35,498 nt of DNA from Flavobacteriales bacterium (GTDB lineage Bacteria; Bacteroidota; Bacteroidia; Flavobacteriales; BACL11), in contig JACNLP010000042.1 of assembly GCA_014381465.1 (NCBI GenBank), forward strand, positions 128,220 to 163,717, given 5' to 3'. The position numbers and the translations under genes were made by a program. The notes under the pieces were generated by a model. It made no database searches and was not told where the DNA came from. It saw only the letters and a program-made list of their open reading frames with translations. Shown in pieces: positions 24,716 to 34,260 of the stretch (position 1 is the stretch's first letter; each line of letters begins with the position of its first letter).

Positions 24716-25987
24716 ATGCAAAACATTCCTTTAGCCGAAAGAATACGCCCTAGAAAACTTGCAGAAGTTATAGGACAAAAACATCTGATTGGCGAAAAAG
24801 GAACGCTAAAAACAGCCATTAATAACAAACTCATCCCCTCTATGATTTTTTGGGGACCACCAGGAGTTGGAAAAACTACTTTATCCAACCTTATCGCTCA
24901 AGAATTAGACCGTCCATTTTATACTTTATCAGCTATAAATTCTGGAGTAAAAGATGTGCGTGAAGTAATCCATAAAGCATCATCCTTAGGACTTTTTGGT
25001 AAAAATATTCCAATCTTATTTATTGATGAAATTCATAGATTTAGTAAAGCACAACAAGACTCTTTACTTGGGGCTGTTGAAAAAGGAGTAATAACCTTAA
25101 TTGGAGCAACTACCGAAAACCCTTCTTTTGAGGTTATATCCGCCCTACTTTCTCGTTCACAAGTTTATGTTTTAGAGTCTTTATCAAAAGGAGAGCTACA
25201 AGAACTTTTAGATAGAGCAATTACACAAGATGAAGTACTAAGCAAACAAAATATCACCTTAAAGGAAACAGAATCCTTAATGCAAATATCAGGTGGAGAT
25301 GCAAGAAAATTATTAAATATTCTGGAATTAGTTGTTAGCTCAGTTGATGCAAAAGAAATCATCATTACTAATGATTTAGTAATAGAAAAAGCACAACAAA
25401 ACATTGTTCGTTATGATAAAAATGGCGAGCAACATTATGATATAATTTCTGCTTTTATTAAATCAATAAGAGGTAGTGATCCTAATGGAGCTGTTTATTG
25501 GTTAGCAAGAATGATTGAAGGCGGAGAAGATGCGAAATTTATCGCTAGGCGTTTATTCATTTTAGCTTCAGAAGATATTGGAAATGCAAATCCTACTGCA
25601 TTGGTTATTGCTAATAATTGTTTTCAAGCAGTAAATGTGTTAGGCTTCCCAGAAGCAAGAATTACACTATCGCAAACCGTAATATACTTGGCTTGTTCTC
25701 CTAAAAGCAATGCTTCTTATATGGCGATAAATGATGCACAGGAAGAAGTTAGAAAAAGTGGAAATCTTAGCGTTCCTTTACATTTACGAAACGCGCCAAG
25801 CAAACTAATGAAAGAGCTGGGTTATGGAAAAGATTACATTTACTCACATAATAAACCAACAGACAGTCAAGAGTTTTTACCTGAAGAAATAAGTGGTAAA
25901 ATGATTTACAATCCCTCTAATAATAGCAAGGAAAATGCGTTTAGAGAAGGGCTTAAAAACCTCTGGAAAGGAAAATACAATTATTAA
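24716..25987 (+). CDS. rarA: replication-associated recombination protein A (RarA/MgsA AAA+ ATPase)
   Basis: 423 residues from the ATG at 24716 (MQNIPLAERIRPRKLAEVIG); the upstream in-frame extension adds residues not found in the family. Walker A is GPPGVGKT (47-54), Walker B LFIDEIHRF, sensor 1 GATTENPSF, and the Arg-finger/sensor 2 region SGGDARKLLNILE. The C-terminal tetramerisation part contains RGSDPNGAVYWLARMIEGGED and ASEDIGNANP, which are RarA hallmarks. It acts on stalled replication forks together with SSB and the clamp-loader machinery. Its length is close to family average. The next gene starts 14 bp downstream. Confidence 0.96.
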   Translation: MQNIPLAERIRPRKLAEVIGQKHLIGEKGTLKTAINNKLIPSMIFWGPPGVGKTTLSNLIAQELDRPFYTLSAINSGVKDVREVIHKASSLGLFGKNIPILFIDEIHRFSKAQQDSLLGAVEKGVITLIGATTENPSFEVISALLSRSQVYVLESLSKGELQELLDRAITQDEVLSKQNITLKETESLMQISGGDARKLLNILELVVSSVDAKEIIITNDLVIEKAQQNIVRYDKNGEQHYDIISAFIKSIRGSDPNGAVYWLARMIEGGEDAKFIARRLFILASEDIGNANPTALVIANNCFQAVNVLGFPEARITLSQTVIYLACSPKSNASYMAINDAQEEVRKSGNLSVPLHLRNAPSKLMKELGYGKDYIYSHNKPTDSQEFLPEEISGKMIYNPSNNSKENAFREGLKNLWKGKYNY

Positions 25988-25989
25988 AC

Positions 25990-25997
25990 TATATTTG
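25990..25997 (+). promoter_or_regulatory. -7-like box 4 nt before a start codon (possible leaderless start)
   Basis: TATATTTG followed by CGAA and then the ATG at 26002. If this is a real -7 box, transcription would begin at or next to the ATG. The -33 position (about 25968-25971) holds no TTG, and the gene may simply be cotranscribed with rarA. Confidence 0.35.
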
Positions 25998-26001
25998 CGA
26001 A

Positions 26002-28029
26002 ATGAAAAAAACACTTTTAATTTTACTTACTACTCTCCTGTTTTTTGCTTGTAAGCATGAGTTGGAACGCCCTACTTGGGATGTTGATTTATTAGTGCCA
26101 TTAATTCATTCCCAGATGAGTATTAATGATATACTTACTGATAGCAATACTACTATAAATGAAGATGCTAATGGTTTTATTACTCTTATTTTTCAGGAAG
26201 ATTTTATTGATTTTAAATTTGATACTTTAGTAAATATTAAGGCAAGAACAGATGAGAAATCTACAACACTTGATTCTGTAGTTTTTGATGATGTAGTAAT
26301 TGCCGATACCTCAACAATTGGGGAAGCGATAAGTGAAATCCCTTTTGGCACCACCCTATTTCCAGATGGAACAATGAGGACAATTCCTGCATTGACAATT
26401 GCCAATGAGGACACAATAAATGTAGATGCTAGTGAATATTTTGAAACCATGACTTTGTATAATGGAATGTTAAAAATAAAACTAAAAAATGGTTATCCTA
26501 CCGATATTTCTAATGTTAGTTTATCTCTGATTAATGCAGTAAATCAGAACTTGATTGCAACATTTAATTTTCCTTTAATACCATCAGGAACAACTGCAGA
26601 AGATAGTATTGATATTTCTGGGCAAACATTAGATGAAAACCTTTTGGCTATTTTACATAATATGGACATTAATGCCTCAAATGGAGATGTACTTATCAAC
26701 TATGAAGATGCTATAATTACTACTATTACAATTGCAGATATTGGACTTTTGGAAGCAACCGCTTTTTTTCCAGAACAACAATTAGATTCCTCCAAAACTG
26801 AGTTTACTTTTGATTTAGGAAAAGCTCAACTTACTGAGATAAAAATAAAAGAAGGGGCTGTTACAATCAGTGCTTTAAGTACCCTTCCAGATACTGGAAA
26901 AATAATTTATAATATCCCATCTTTAAGAAAAAATGGAGTTCCTTTTACTTCTACAAGTGTTATCCCTCCTAGTATAAATGGAGAAATGACAATGCTTAAC
27001 TTTGATTTTGATGGTTATTTACTTGATTTAACAGGGCAAGATGGTCGGCTTGGTGGCGATACTGTAAATACTATTTATTCCGAATCTTTTACATATATAG
27101 ATTCCACAGGGGAATTAGTAACTATCAACCAAACCGACAGCTTCTATTCCTTTACCGATTTTGATTTTGTTACAGAATATGCAAGAGGTTTTTTAGGACA
27201 AGATACACTTGAGGTAGAAGAAACTCAAAGTAAAACAAATGTATTTAATAAAATAATATCTGGGGATTTGGATTTAGAATCTGCAACACTTAGCTTGAAT
27301 ATCAAAAATTATTTGGGTGCTGATTTACAAATCAAATTTGATAAATTAGGCACTTATAACTCTGTTACAAATACAACTGTTTCGGCAGGATTTAACTTTT
27401 TATCTCAATTTTTTACTATTCCAAGAGCTACCGAAATTATTGGTGCAATTCCAGTTGTTCCATCAATTACAAATATAGAATTAGATGCTAAAGATATGTT
27501 AGAAATCTTGCCAAATAAATTCCAATCAAAGATGGATATTTATGTAAATCCTTTTGGACAAAGCTCCACCCCTGGTTTTTTATATCCTGCTCACACAATT
27601 GATGCCAGTTTAAATCTTGAAATTCCTTTATCACTTATTGCAAATAATCTTACCCTAATTGATACAAATGAGGTTAATATTAATCAATCCAGTGAAATCG
27701 AGATTGAAAAACTATTTATTACTATTAAAAATGGAATCCCTTTTGATGCTTCAATAAATATAATTCTATATGATGAATTTGATAATTTGATTGATACGCT
27801 TTTTAATAATGCTATTCTTTTATCTGCAAAAGTAGATGAAAATAATATGGTTTTTGAAAGCACTACCTCTACCCTTACGGCAGATTATAATCAGAGTATG
27901 AACATCAGAAAGATAATAACAGTTGCAACATTTAATACAATGCCCAATAATAGCTTTGTTAAAATTTATAGCGACTACAAAATGGATCTTACAATGAGTG
28001 CTAAACTGAGAAAAACCATAGGAAATTGA
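26002..28029 (+). CDS. large Bacteroidota lipoprotein of unknown function
   Basis: 675 residues. The signal peptide is MKKTLLILLTTLLFFA, then the lipobox Cys (LFFAC), followed by KHELERPTWDVDLLVPL. The mature part is predicted almost entirely beta with many Thr/Ser/Asp-rich strands and no recognised catalytic motif. The start 'ERPTWDVDLLVPL.....SI.D.L' recurs in uncharacterised outer-membrane lipoproteins of the phylum. It overlaps the next gene (a DUF5723 barrel) by 4 bp and may be a partner of it at the outer membrane. It follows rarA closely but is functionally unrelated to it. Confidence 0.78.
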   Translation: MKKTLLILLTTLLFFACKHELERPTWDVDLLVPLIHSQMSINDILTDSNTTINEDANGFITLIFQEDFIDFKFDTLVNIKARTDEKSTTLDSVVFDDVVIADTSTIGEAISEIPFGTTLFPDGTMRTIPALTIANEDTINVDASEYFETMTLYNGMLKIKLKNGYPTDISNVSLSLINAVNQNLIATFNFPLIPSGTTAEDSIDISGQTLDENLLAILHNMDINASNGDVLINYEDAIITTITIADIGLLEATAFFPEQQLDSSKTEFTFDLGKAQLTEIKIKEGAVTISALSTLPDTGKIIYNIPSLRKNGVPFTSTSVIPPSINGEMTMLNFDFDGYLLDLTGQDGRLGGDTVNTIYSESFTYIDSTGELVTINQTDSFYSFTDFDFVTEYARGFLGQDTLEVEETQSKTNVFNKIISGDLDLESATLSLNIKNYLGADLQIKFDKLGTYNSVTNTTVSAGFNFLSQFFTIPRATEIIGAIPVVPSITNIELDAKDMLEILPNKFQSKMDIYVNPFGQSSTPGFLYPAHTIDASLNLEIPLSLIANNLTLIDTNEVNINQSSEIEIEKLFITIKNGIPFDASINIILYDEFDNLIDTLFNNAILLSAKVDENNMVFESTTSTLTADYNQSMNIRKIITVATFNTMPNNSFVKIYSDYKMDLTMSAKLRKTIGN

Positions 28030-29294
28030 AAAAAATAATATACCAAATAATCTTTCTTCTAATACCTGTTTTTCTATTTGCAGGAGACAGCACACACACT
28101 AGCAATACAATAACTTGGGATAGTAAACTAATCCTAGAATCTAATAGTTTGAATATGGATTTTGCAAACAGAATGTTATATGGAGGCTACATAAATGAAC
28201 ATCAAAAAAATGATTGGATTTCAAATTTAGATATAAACAATACTCTTTTTACTGAAATATCAAATGGAATAACTTACCAAAGGAAATTTAATAATAGTAA
28301 AATCCTTTTTTCTATTACTGACCGTAACATAGCTCGCATTTCTTTTACAGATGATTTAATGAAACTCATCTTATTTGGGAATTACAACTACCAAGGAGAT
28401 ACCTTAAATTTTGATAAAACCAACTTTAGTTTTGATAGGTTTCAGCAAATAAAAATGGGTTATGGAAAAACATTCAAAGTACAAAAAAACTACTTAACTA
28501 TTAGTACAGCTTTCTCTTATTTAAATGGGAATCATCACCTTTCTTTTGTTTCAGAAAATACAAGTTTCTATACTTCTGCCTTTGGTACTTACAACAATTT
28601 GGAGTACGATATAAATGCTTTTGCTACAGACACAAATGATTTTAATCTCTTTACAAATAATGGAAATGGAATTGCTTTTGATTTTGCAATATCGTTTGAA
28701 AATAATGAGAAAAAATACACCCTTTATTTAACAGATTTGGGTTATATTAATTGGAAGGAAAGTGCTTTAAAATACAACACTGATACTTCTTTTTCATTCA
28801 GTGGATTTGAAATTGATGACCTTTTAGAGTTTAACGACTCCATAATAGAAGCAGAATCCGATAAGTATTTGGAAGATATTTATATTGGTGCAAGAAAAGG
28901 AGTTAAAAAATCTTATATCCCAGCTAATTTTGGGTTTAAAGTAGAAGCACCTCTTTCCGATTTATATTTTAGTAAATATATTTTAGGGTTTAATCTTAAA
29001 TGGCAACCCAATCAAGATAATGTACTTTTTTCTGGAGAGAAAATATTGCAAGGATTTTATGAATCTGCTTATTCCCCTTATTTTTATTTGAAAACTTTTG
29101 CAGAAACAAAATACGCTTTGCTTATTCCTAAAATTGCAATTGGAGGTTATTATCAAAAACTTAGTTTCGGACTATCTGCACAATTTGGAAATAAAGTTCC
29201 TATTCGCTTAGGAACGCAACATTTAGAAAGTATCTTTAAAGGAAAAGACAGCAAAAACCTAAGTGTATTTTTACAAATAGGAGTTAGATTTTAA
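28026..29294 (+). CDS. DUF5723-like outer-membrane protein
   Basis: 422 residues starting at a TTG whose last bases overlap the TGA of the previous gene; the next in-frame ATG would lose the signal peptide (MKKIIYQIIFLLIPVFLFAG). The body is a string of amphipathic strands. DFANRMLYGGYINEHQKNDW near 42-61 resembles the FLxGGYID..xK signature of DUF5723, followed by FTEISNGITYQRKF. The C-terminus is LSVFLQIGVRF, ending in Phe like a barrel. The function is unknown; related proteins are predicted 12-16-stranded barrels. The 4-bp overlap suggests it is made together with the lipoprotein. Confidence 0.72.
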   Translation: MKKIIYQIIFLLIPVFLFAGDSTHTSNTITWDSKLILESNSLNMDFANRMLYGGYINEHQKNDWISNLDINNTLFTEISNGITYQRKFNNSKILFSITDRNIARISFTDDLMKLILFGNYNYQGDTLNFDKTNFSFDRFQQIKMGYGKTFKVQKNYLTISTAFSYLNGNHHLSFVSENTSFYTSAFGTYNNLEYDINAFATDTNDFNLFTNNGNGIAFDFAISFENNEKKYTLYLTDLGYINWKESALKYNTDTSFSFSGFEIDDLLEFNDSIIEAESDKYLEDIYIGARKGVKKSYIPANFGFKVEAPLSDLYFSKYILGFNLKWQPNQDNVLFSGEKILQGFYESAYSPYFYLKTFAETKYALLIPKIAIGGYYQKLSFGLSAQFGNKVPIRLGTQHLESIFKGKDSKNLSVFLQIGVRF

Positions 29295-29299
29295 ATAAT

Positions 29300-30109
29300 A
29301 TGCTAGCAAAAATCAGTAAAATACAACATAAAAAAAGTGGAAACTTCTTTCTTTTAGCAGGACCGTGTGCTATTGAAGGAGAAGAAATGGCAATGGAAAT
29401 TGCAGAAAAAATACTTGCAATAACCAACAAATTAGAAATCCCCTTCATCTTTAAAGGAAGTTACCGAAAAGCAAACCGTTCTCGCTTAGATTCTTTTACT
29501 GGAATTGGTGATATGGAAGCTTTAACTATCCTAAAAAAAGTGGGTGAACGCTTCAACATCCCTATTGTAACGGATATACACACTGCTGAGGAGGCTTCAA
29601 TTGCAGCCCAGTATGTAGATGTTTTGCAAATTCCTGCTTTTTTATGCAGACAAACTGATATCCTAGTTGCTGCAGCAAAAACAGGTAAAATTGTAAATAT
29701 TAAAAAAGGACAATTTTTAGCTCCTGAAAGCATGATACATGCAGTAAATAAAGTAAAGGAAAGTGGAAATAATGCCATAATGCTAACTGATAGAGGAACT
29801 ATGTTTGGCTACCAAGATATGGTAGTTGATTTCAGAGGAATTCCTACTATGCAAAACTTTGGTGTACCTGTTGTATTGGATATTACGCACTCTCTACAAC
29901 AACCCAATCAAAGTAGTGGTGTAACTGGAGGTAAACCTGAAATGATAGAAACCATAGCCAAAGCTGGAATTGCTACAGGAGTTGATGGTTTATTTTTAGA
30001 AACACATCCCAACCCTTCCACAGCAAAATCAGATGGTAAAAATATGTTGCAATTGGACAAGCTAGAGGATTTACTTACTAAGTTGGTAAAGCTCAGGAAA
30101 GCTTTATAA
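29300..30109 (+). CDS. kdsA: 3-deoxy-D-manno-octulosonate 8-phosphate synthase
   Basis: 269 residues. It condenses phosphoenolpyruvate with arabinose 5-phosphate to make Kdo-8-phosphate for the lipopolysaccharide core. Motifs: LLAGPCAIEGEE (C23), FKGSYRKANRSR, DIHTAEEA, QIPAFLCRQTDIL, NIKKGQFLAPE, MLTDRGTMFGY and DITHSLQQP. The Cys in GPCAIE, the His in DITHS, the Glu in FLETHPNP and the Asp in AKSDGKN are the metal ligands of the metal-dependent KdsA class (the E. coli type has Asn in place of Cys). It starts 5 bp after the DUF5723 gene, ending an envelope-flavoured operon. Confidence 0.95.
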   Translation: MLAKISKIQHKKSGNFFLLAGPCAIEGEEMAMEIAEKILAITNKLEIPFIFKGSYRKANRSRLDSFTGIGDMEALTILKKVGERFNIPIVTDIHTAEEASIAAQYVDVLQIPAFLCRQTDILVAAAKTGKIVNIKKGQFLAPESMIHAVNKVKESGNNAIMLTDRGTMFGYQDMVVDFRGIPTMQNFGVPVVLDITHSLQQPNQSSGVTGGKPEMIETIAKAGIATGVDGLFLETHPNPSTAKSDGKNMLQLDKLEDLLTKLVKLRKAL

Positions 30110-30142
30110 TTACCCCTATAAAACAGGAGGCCATTCTGCTAG

Positions 30143-30565
30143 CTAAATATGAGCTGTGTTTAAATCCAAATAGCTCTGTAAAATAATAGCTGCACTCACT
30201 TTATCAACAAGAGATTTATCCCTTCTTTTTATTTTTTTTATTCCAGCATCTAATATGCTTTGTTTAGCAATTTTGGAAGTAAAGCGTTCATCAATTCTTT
30301 TAATAGGGATTTGAGGATATTTTTTAGAGAGTTTTTTTACAAAATTTTGAGTAATTTGGGTGCTATCCGTTGGGGTTCCATCCAAGTTTTTTGGCTCGCC
30401 CACTACAAAGCAATCTATTTCTTCTTTGGCTAATAAATCTTTTATAAAAGTAAAAAAATCAGATGTGTCAACTGTGCAAAGTGCAGATGCAATTATTTGC
30501 AAAGAATCAGAAATTGCAAGCCCAATTCTCTTTTTTCCAAAATCAATTCCAAGGGCTTTTGCCAC
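30143..30565 (-). CDS. ruvX: Holliday junction resolvase-like / 16S rRNA processing nuclease (RuvX, YqgF)
   Basis: 140 residues in the RNase H-like fold: ALGIDFGKKRIGLAISDS at the start, FVVGEPKNLDGT in the middle and RIDERFTSKIA near the C-terminal part, with a final catalytic Asp in SLVDKVSAAIIL. It acts on the 5' end of pre-16S rRNA in other bacteria. The start is a GTG that shares its first base with the TAG stop of the preceding protease gene (TAGTG), which implies coupling. No ATG fits better, and the GTG gives the standard N-terminus. It converges with kdsA, with 33 bp between the stops and no obvious hairpin. Confidence 0.93.
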   Translation of the reverse strand: MAKALGIDFGKKRIGLAISDSLQIIASALCTVDTSDFFTFIKDLLAKEEIDCFVVGEPKNLDGTPTDSTQITQNFVKKLSKKYPQIPIKRIDERFTSKIAKQSILDAGIKKIKRRDKSLVDKVSAAIILQSYLDLNTAHI

Positions 30566-33500
30566 TATTGTTTTACAATTTGGTAAGTAATATTTTCTGG
30601 CAATACTTCTATAATATAAGCTCCAGAAGAGTAATTAGAAATGTCAAAATTCCATTTTTCATTTATATTATTTGCAGATTTTATCACTTTCCCATTTACA
30701 TCTAAAATTTTCAAATCATGCTGCTTGGTATCATTAAAAGTGATGGAAAAAGAACCCATTGTAGGATTTGGAAAAAGTTTGATATTAGTATAATTTTCTT
30801 TAACCGACAATGCATTCAAGTCAATTGGAGGGAAAACGATATAATCAATCCAAGCACAATCTTGTCCACTTTGCCAACTACCATCTTTTTCATATTCCCA
30901 TTTAAAAGTATTTTGCCCCACCCCTACCGGATAAGTTGCTAAAGTCCATGGCTTATTTCCTGACCATTCTGCTATTTTTGCACCATTTATCTTGAATTTT
31001 AAGAAGTCATAATCTTCTTCTGAAGAAACGGAGTAATAAAAAGAAATATCCCCAGCAGCCAAAACATTTACTGTTATTGAAAGTTCCGATTCCTCTGCAT
31101 CAGGCAATCCGTTAAAAGATTGGCTACAATAAGTTCCTTCATAAGGTTGCACGCTATCAACAAACCAAGGAAATACACCTTGAATCCAAGCGTAATTAGT
31201 AAAATTTCCTGTTTCATAATCTTCATCAATAATACCAATTACTTCTGAAAAAATAAAGTTGTAATTGTAAGTTCCGTTCCCAAAATTAAAAGGAAACTGT
31301 GCCAAAGTGCCAAGTGGTGTAAGCGCATCAATACTAATGGTAAATACCGTATTTGCAGATTGGCTAATATTCAAATTATTGATATTGGAAGTAGAAGATG
31401 TAACACTCACATAAGAACTTAAACTAGATAAATTTGCTTGCAAATTATTAATATCGGCATGACCAGAATTTACCGCCTCCACAATAATATCAACCGTTTC
31501 ACCAGCATCCAATTTTCCATTTCCATTTCCTGTTGCCACATCATCAATAGTAAAACTTATATGCCCCAATAATGGTGCATTCAGCATTATTTGGATATTC
31601 GAAATCCAAGAGTTTCCACTAGCATCCGTTACATCCAAATTGAAAAGTACTTGATGCTGGTCAGGAATATTATTATCTACAACAAAAGTAAAAGCATTAC
31701 TGATTGTACTAGCTTGATTGGCATTCACAAAAGAGGTGAAATCCAAACTATCAGTTATTGTAATATATTGATTATTTGTACTAAGTTTCACATTTAAATT
31801 AGTCGCATTTACTGAGCCCAAATTCTGCAAGTCCACATCCAAATGAATCACTTCTCCATAATCAACTAATCCATTATTATTTCCAAAACTATCATCTACT
31901 AAATAATTAGGACAAATAACAAAAGGTGCATTAGTAGTAATAACCGAAACCGTTCCGATATAGGGCTCACGGAATTGCTTAGTAACAACCAAATCAGCAG
32001 TTCCTAAATTAGCTAGAGGAGAAAAACTTAAAGTTACCATTCCACTTTGCCCAACAATTTGTGCATCAAGCAAAGTACCATTCATAGAAAGGGCAACATA
32101 AGCATGCTCTTCTGCTGTAACTGCTAATGTAGAAGTACCAAGAGGAACAGCTGAAAGGTGAGTTACACTCATAGTAGCAGGAACGCCTAAATAAGGCATC
32201 ACAGAAGGATCTCCCATCAAATGATAGATTTCCCAATAATACTGCTCAGAACCACCAGCTTGGGTTACCGCCAAATTTCCGGCATGTAGCATTTGCCCTT
32301 GAGTTATAAACCAATCAGCTTGCTGTTCTCCATTTTCATGCCAAATACAATCGTAAATTCCTAATCCAGTTTGTGCGTAAGTAGGATTTGTTGGTGGAGG
32401 CGTAGTACCATTTCCAACACCCCACCAATAATCTTCATTCCAATAAGTGTTATTTGAGCCGCCAATATAACCAACTGCCCCTTTACTATTTGCTCTTAAA
32501 AGTGCTTCTCCAAAACATTCTGGAACATCAAATTTATTCGATTGACAACAATTTCCTATAATCAAACCATACTCATTTGTATTCTGTAATGAAGGCACAT
32601 CAGAAGTTGTAAAACTTGGATCGGACCAACCAGAAGAACCACAATGAGCCGTATAATTTGCAAAACCAACTCCCCCACTTATATCTGCAATAATTGCAGC
32701 AGAAGCCCCTGACATATCAGAAGTAATTGGGCTTCCTGAACCATATAGGTAAGTGTAAGAAGTTAGACCATGTGTAGTATTGAAATAATTATCTGTTCCA
32801 TAATTTATTTGCCCATTTCCATAAGTTGGCGCCATAGAAGCATCCACCCCAGCAACCATCACTACCTCATCCAAATAAGAAGGATCAGCCATGGTATATT
32901 GCTCATATTCTAAGGTTTTCAAAATTTGAGGTGTCAATTCCTCAGGCATGGTAGCTGAAAAACGACCATAATACATTTCAGGATAAAAATCACCTCCACC
33001 ATCAAATTCACAATAATACATATCCGCCAAATGAGAACCAGCATTACCATTAAAAGAAGGCACTTGGGCATCATCTCCCACAATTAGTAAATAAGTTGGA
33101 GCAGGATCATTTACAGTAGCATTATCATACATATTTTTGATAAAAGCCCTAATAGAAGTTGTTGTGTTACCAACATTTGGATCGTTTGTGTAACCTTCAA
33201 CTACTTCAAATCCTTTTTTGGTTTTCCATTCTACAAATGGTTGCAAAATAGTTTGAAACATAGGATCGGAAATTATTACATATTTTATTGGATAAGTAGA
33301 AATAACATCCTTTGTTGGAATTGGTAGGTAATTTACAAATTGCTTAAACTGATGCTCAAAATTTGGATTAAAATATTGCTTTCTAATCGCTAAATCTCTC
33401 TTAAAATCTACATTTTTGAAAATTATTTTTACTTCTATTTTCGTTATGATTTTAAGCTCATTTGTAACAGGATTATAGCGAAATGGAGAAATACTTAATC

Positions 33501-34011
33501 GGCCCATCTCTCTTCCACGCATTTTGCCCAAAACTTCTGTTTTTACAATAGGATTCTCATTAAATCCATTGATTTGATAAAAATCTCTATCAAAGATAAA
33601 AGGCACATCTTCTGCATTATCGCCTTTTGAAATGGAAGGCTGATTAGGGAAGATAGGTAAATAAATATTATAATCAGACAATGAAATACTTTGCTCTTGA
33701 ATATTTATAATTTTTATAACTGCCTCTGCGCCATAAGGAATACTAAAAAGTTTCTTTAAAACAGGAAGTTCTGGCTTTCCAAAATCATTATTAGCAGTAA
33801 AACCATTTACAATTAATTTTATAAAATCACCCTCTTTTGTTTTTATCACCTTTGTTGTAAATTGGGAAAAGCTACTTACAAAAGAAAATTTACTAATTGA
33901 ATTATTAGTGATTTCAAATTGATTGTAAGAATCATTTAGCTTTATTTCTTCTGAAAAAGAAAGAAAAAAAGTGAATAAAAGAGTTGTAAAAAGTATACCT
34001 AGTTTTTTCAT
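30565..34011 (-). CDS. gingipain-like C25 cysteine protease with T9SS type A sorting domain
   Basis: 1148 residues with a signal peptide (MKKLGILFTTLLFTFFLSFS). Residues about 25-240 are a C25-type propeptide (FGKPELPVLKKLFSIPYGAE, GRLSISPFRYNPVTNE). The catalytic domain, about 245-610, has PIKYVIISDPMF, TYLLIVGDDAQVPSF and NYTAHCGSSGWSDPSF (H456), and GLIIGNCCQSNKFD (C488, C489). The 33-residue gap from H456 to C489 equals that in RgpB. After it come an Ig-like domain (about 615-700), two CARDB-like units, a MAM-like jelly roll (about 932-1058) and a type A domain (LFPNPTMGSFSITF, VNGKVIKS, GAYIIEVL). It is a secreted endopeptidase; its specificity is unknown. A -7 box lies 17 nt upstream. 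Confidence 0.9.
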   Translation of the reverse strand: MKKLGILFTTLLFTFFLSFSEEIKLNDSYNQFEITNNSISKFSFVSSFSQFTTKVIKTKEGDFIKLIVNGFTANNDFGKPELPVLKKLFSIPYGAEAVIKIINIQEQSISLSDYNIYLPIFPNQPSISKGDNAEDVPFIFDRDFYQINGFNENPIVKTEVLGKMRGREMGRLSISPFRYNPVTNELKIITKIEVKIIFKNVDFKRDLAIRKQYFNPNFEHQFKQFVNYLPIPTKDVISTYPIKYVIISDPMFQTILQPFVEWKTKKGFEVVEGYTNDPNVGNTTTSIRAFIKNMYDNATVNDPAPTYLLIVGDDAQVPSFNGNAGSHLADMYYCEFDGGGDFYPEMYYGRFSATMPEELTPQILKTLEYEQYTMADPSYLDEVVMVAGVDASMAPTYGNGQINYGTDNYFNTTHGLTSYTYLYGSGSPITSDMSGASAAIIADISGGVGFANYTAHCGSSGWSDPSFTTSDVPSLQNTNEYGLIIGNCCQSNKFDVPECFGEALLRANSKGAVGYIGGSNNTYWNEDYWWGVGNGTTPPPTNPTYAQTGLGIYDCIWHENGEQQADWFITQGQMLHAGNLAVTQAGGSEQYYWEIYHLMGDPSVMPYLGVPATMSVTHLSAVPLGTSTLAVTAEEHAYVALSMNGTLLDAQIVGQSGMVTLSFSPLANLGTADLVVTKQFREPYIGTVSVITTNAPFVICPNYLVDDSFGNNNGLVDYGEVIHLDVDLQNLGSVNATNLNVKLSTNNQYITITDSLDFTSFVNANQASTISNAFTFVVDNNIPDQHQVLFNLDVTDASGNSWISNIQIMLNAPLLGHISFTIDDVATGNGNGKLDAGETVDIIVEAVNSGHADINNLQANLSSLSSYVSVTSSTSNINNLNISQSANTVFTISIDALTPLGTLAQFPFNFGNGTYNYNFIFSEVIGIIDEDYETGNFTNYAWIQGVFPWFVDSVQPYEGTYCSQSFNGLPDAEESELSITVNVLAAGDISFYYSVSSEEDYDFLKFKINGAKIAEWSGNKPWTLATYPVGVGQNTFKWEYEKDGSWQSGQDCAWIDYIVFPPIDLNALSVKENYTNIKLFPNPTMGSFSITFNDTKQHDLKILDVNGKVIKSANNINEKWNFDISNYSSGAYIIEVLPENITYQIVKQ

Positions 34012-34028
34012 AATAAATTATTTTTAGG

Positions 34029-34036
34029 CAAATTTA
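34029..34036 (-). promoter_or_regulatory. -7 box of the C25 protease gene
   Basis: TAAATTTG on the minus strand, 17 nt before the ATG, fits TAnnTTTG. A TTTG lies 15 nt further upstream (34052-34055), shorter than the usual 19-nt spacing. Confidence 0.5.
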
Positions 34037-34142
34037 ATAAAATTGAATAGACAAAGCTGATTCTTAATACGACATATTACTTATTCAAAAACATAAAGAA
34101 TAACGAAACTTTATTTTTTTATAGCCGTATAAGTTGGTGATT

Positions 34143-34163
34143 GCGGTGAATACCGCTTTTTTT
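34143..34163 (+). terminator. orphan intrinsic terminator between the C25 protease and dapD
   Basis: GCGGT-GAAT-ACCGC followed by seven T: a short, clean Rho-independent terminator on the plus strand. No plus-strand gene lies upstream of it until kdsA about 4 kb away, and the divergent protease gene reads the other way. It may end a short RNA starting in 34037-34140 or be a remnant. dapD starts 101 bp downstream. Confidence 0.65.
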
Positions 34164-34224
34164 ATGCCTTCTTTTTTGTTTTCCTACTTGCTTAGATTCT
34201 CGCGAAAAGTTCTTTTTCTATCGC

Positions 34225-34260
34225 CTAATATCTATCATCTAATATCTATTTTTATCTTTG
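34225..34260 (+). promoter_or_regulatory. direct repeats and -7 box immediately before dapD
   Basis: CTAATATCTAT occurs twice 14 bp apart (34225-34235 and 34239-34249). It is followed by TATCTTTG (34253-34260), a match to TAnnTTTG ending only 4 nt before the dapD ATG. This predicts a leaderless transcript or a very short leader. No TTG sits at the normal -33 position; the repeats occupy that place. Confidence 0.5.

Noticed and set aside
27820-28095. 91-residue minus-strand ORF across the lipoprotein/DUF5723 junction
   Set aside because: Opposite two genes that overlap and are well supported; no motif or start context.
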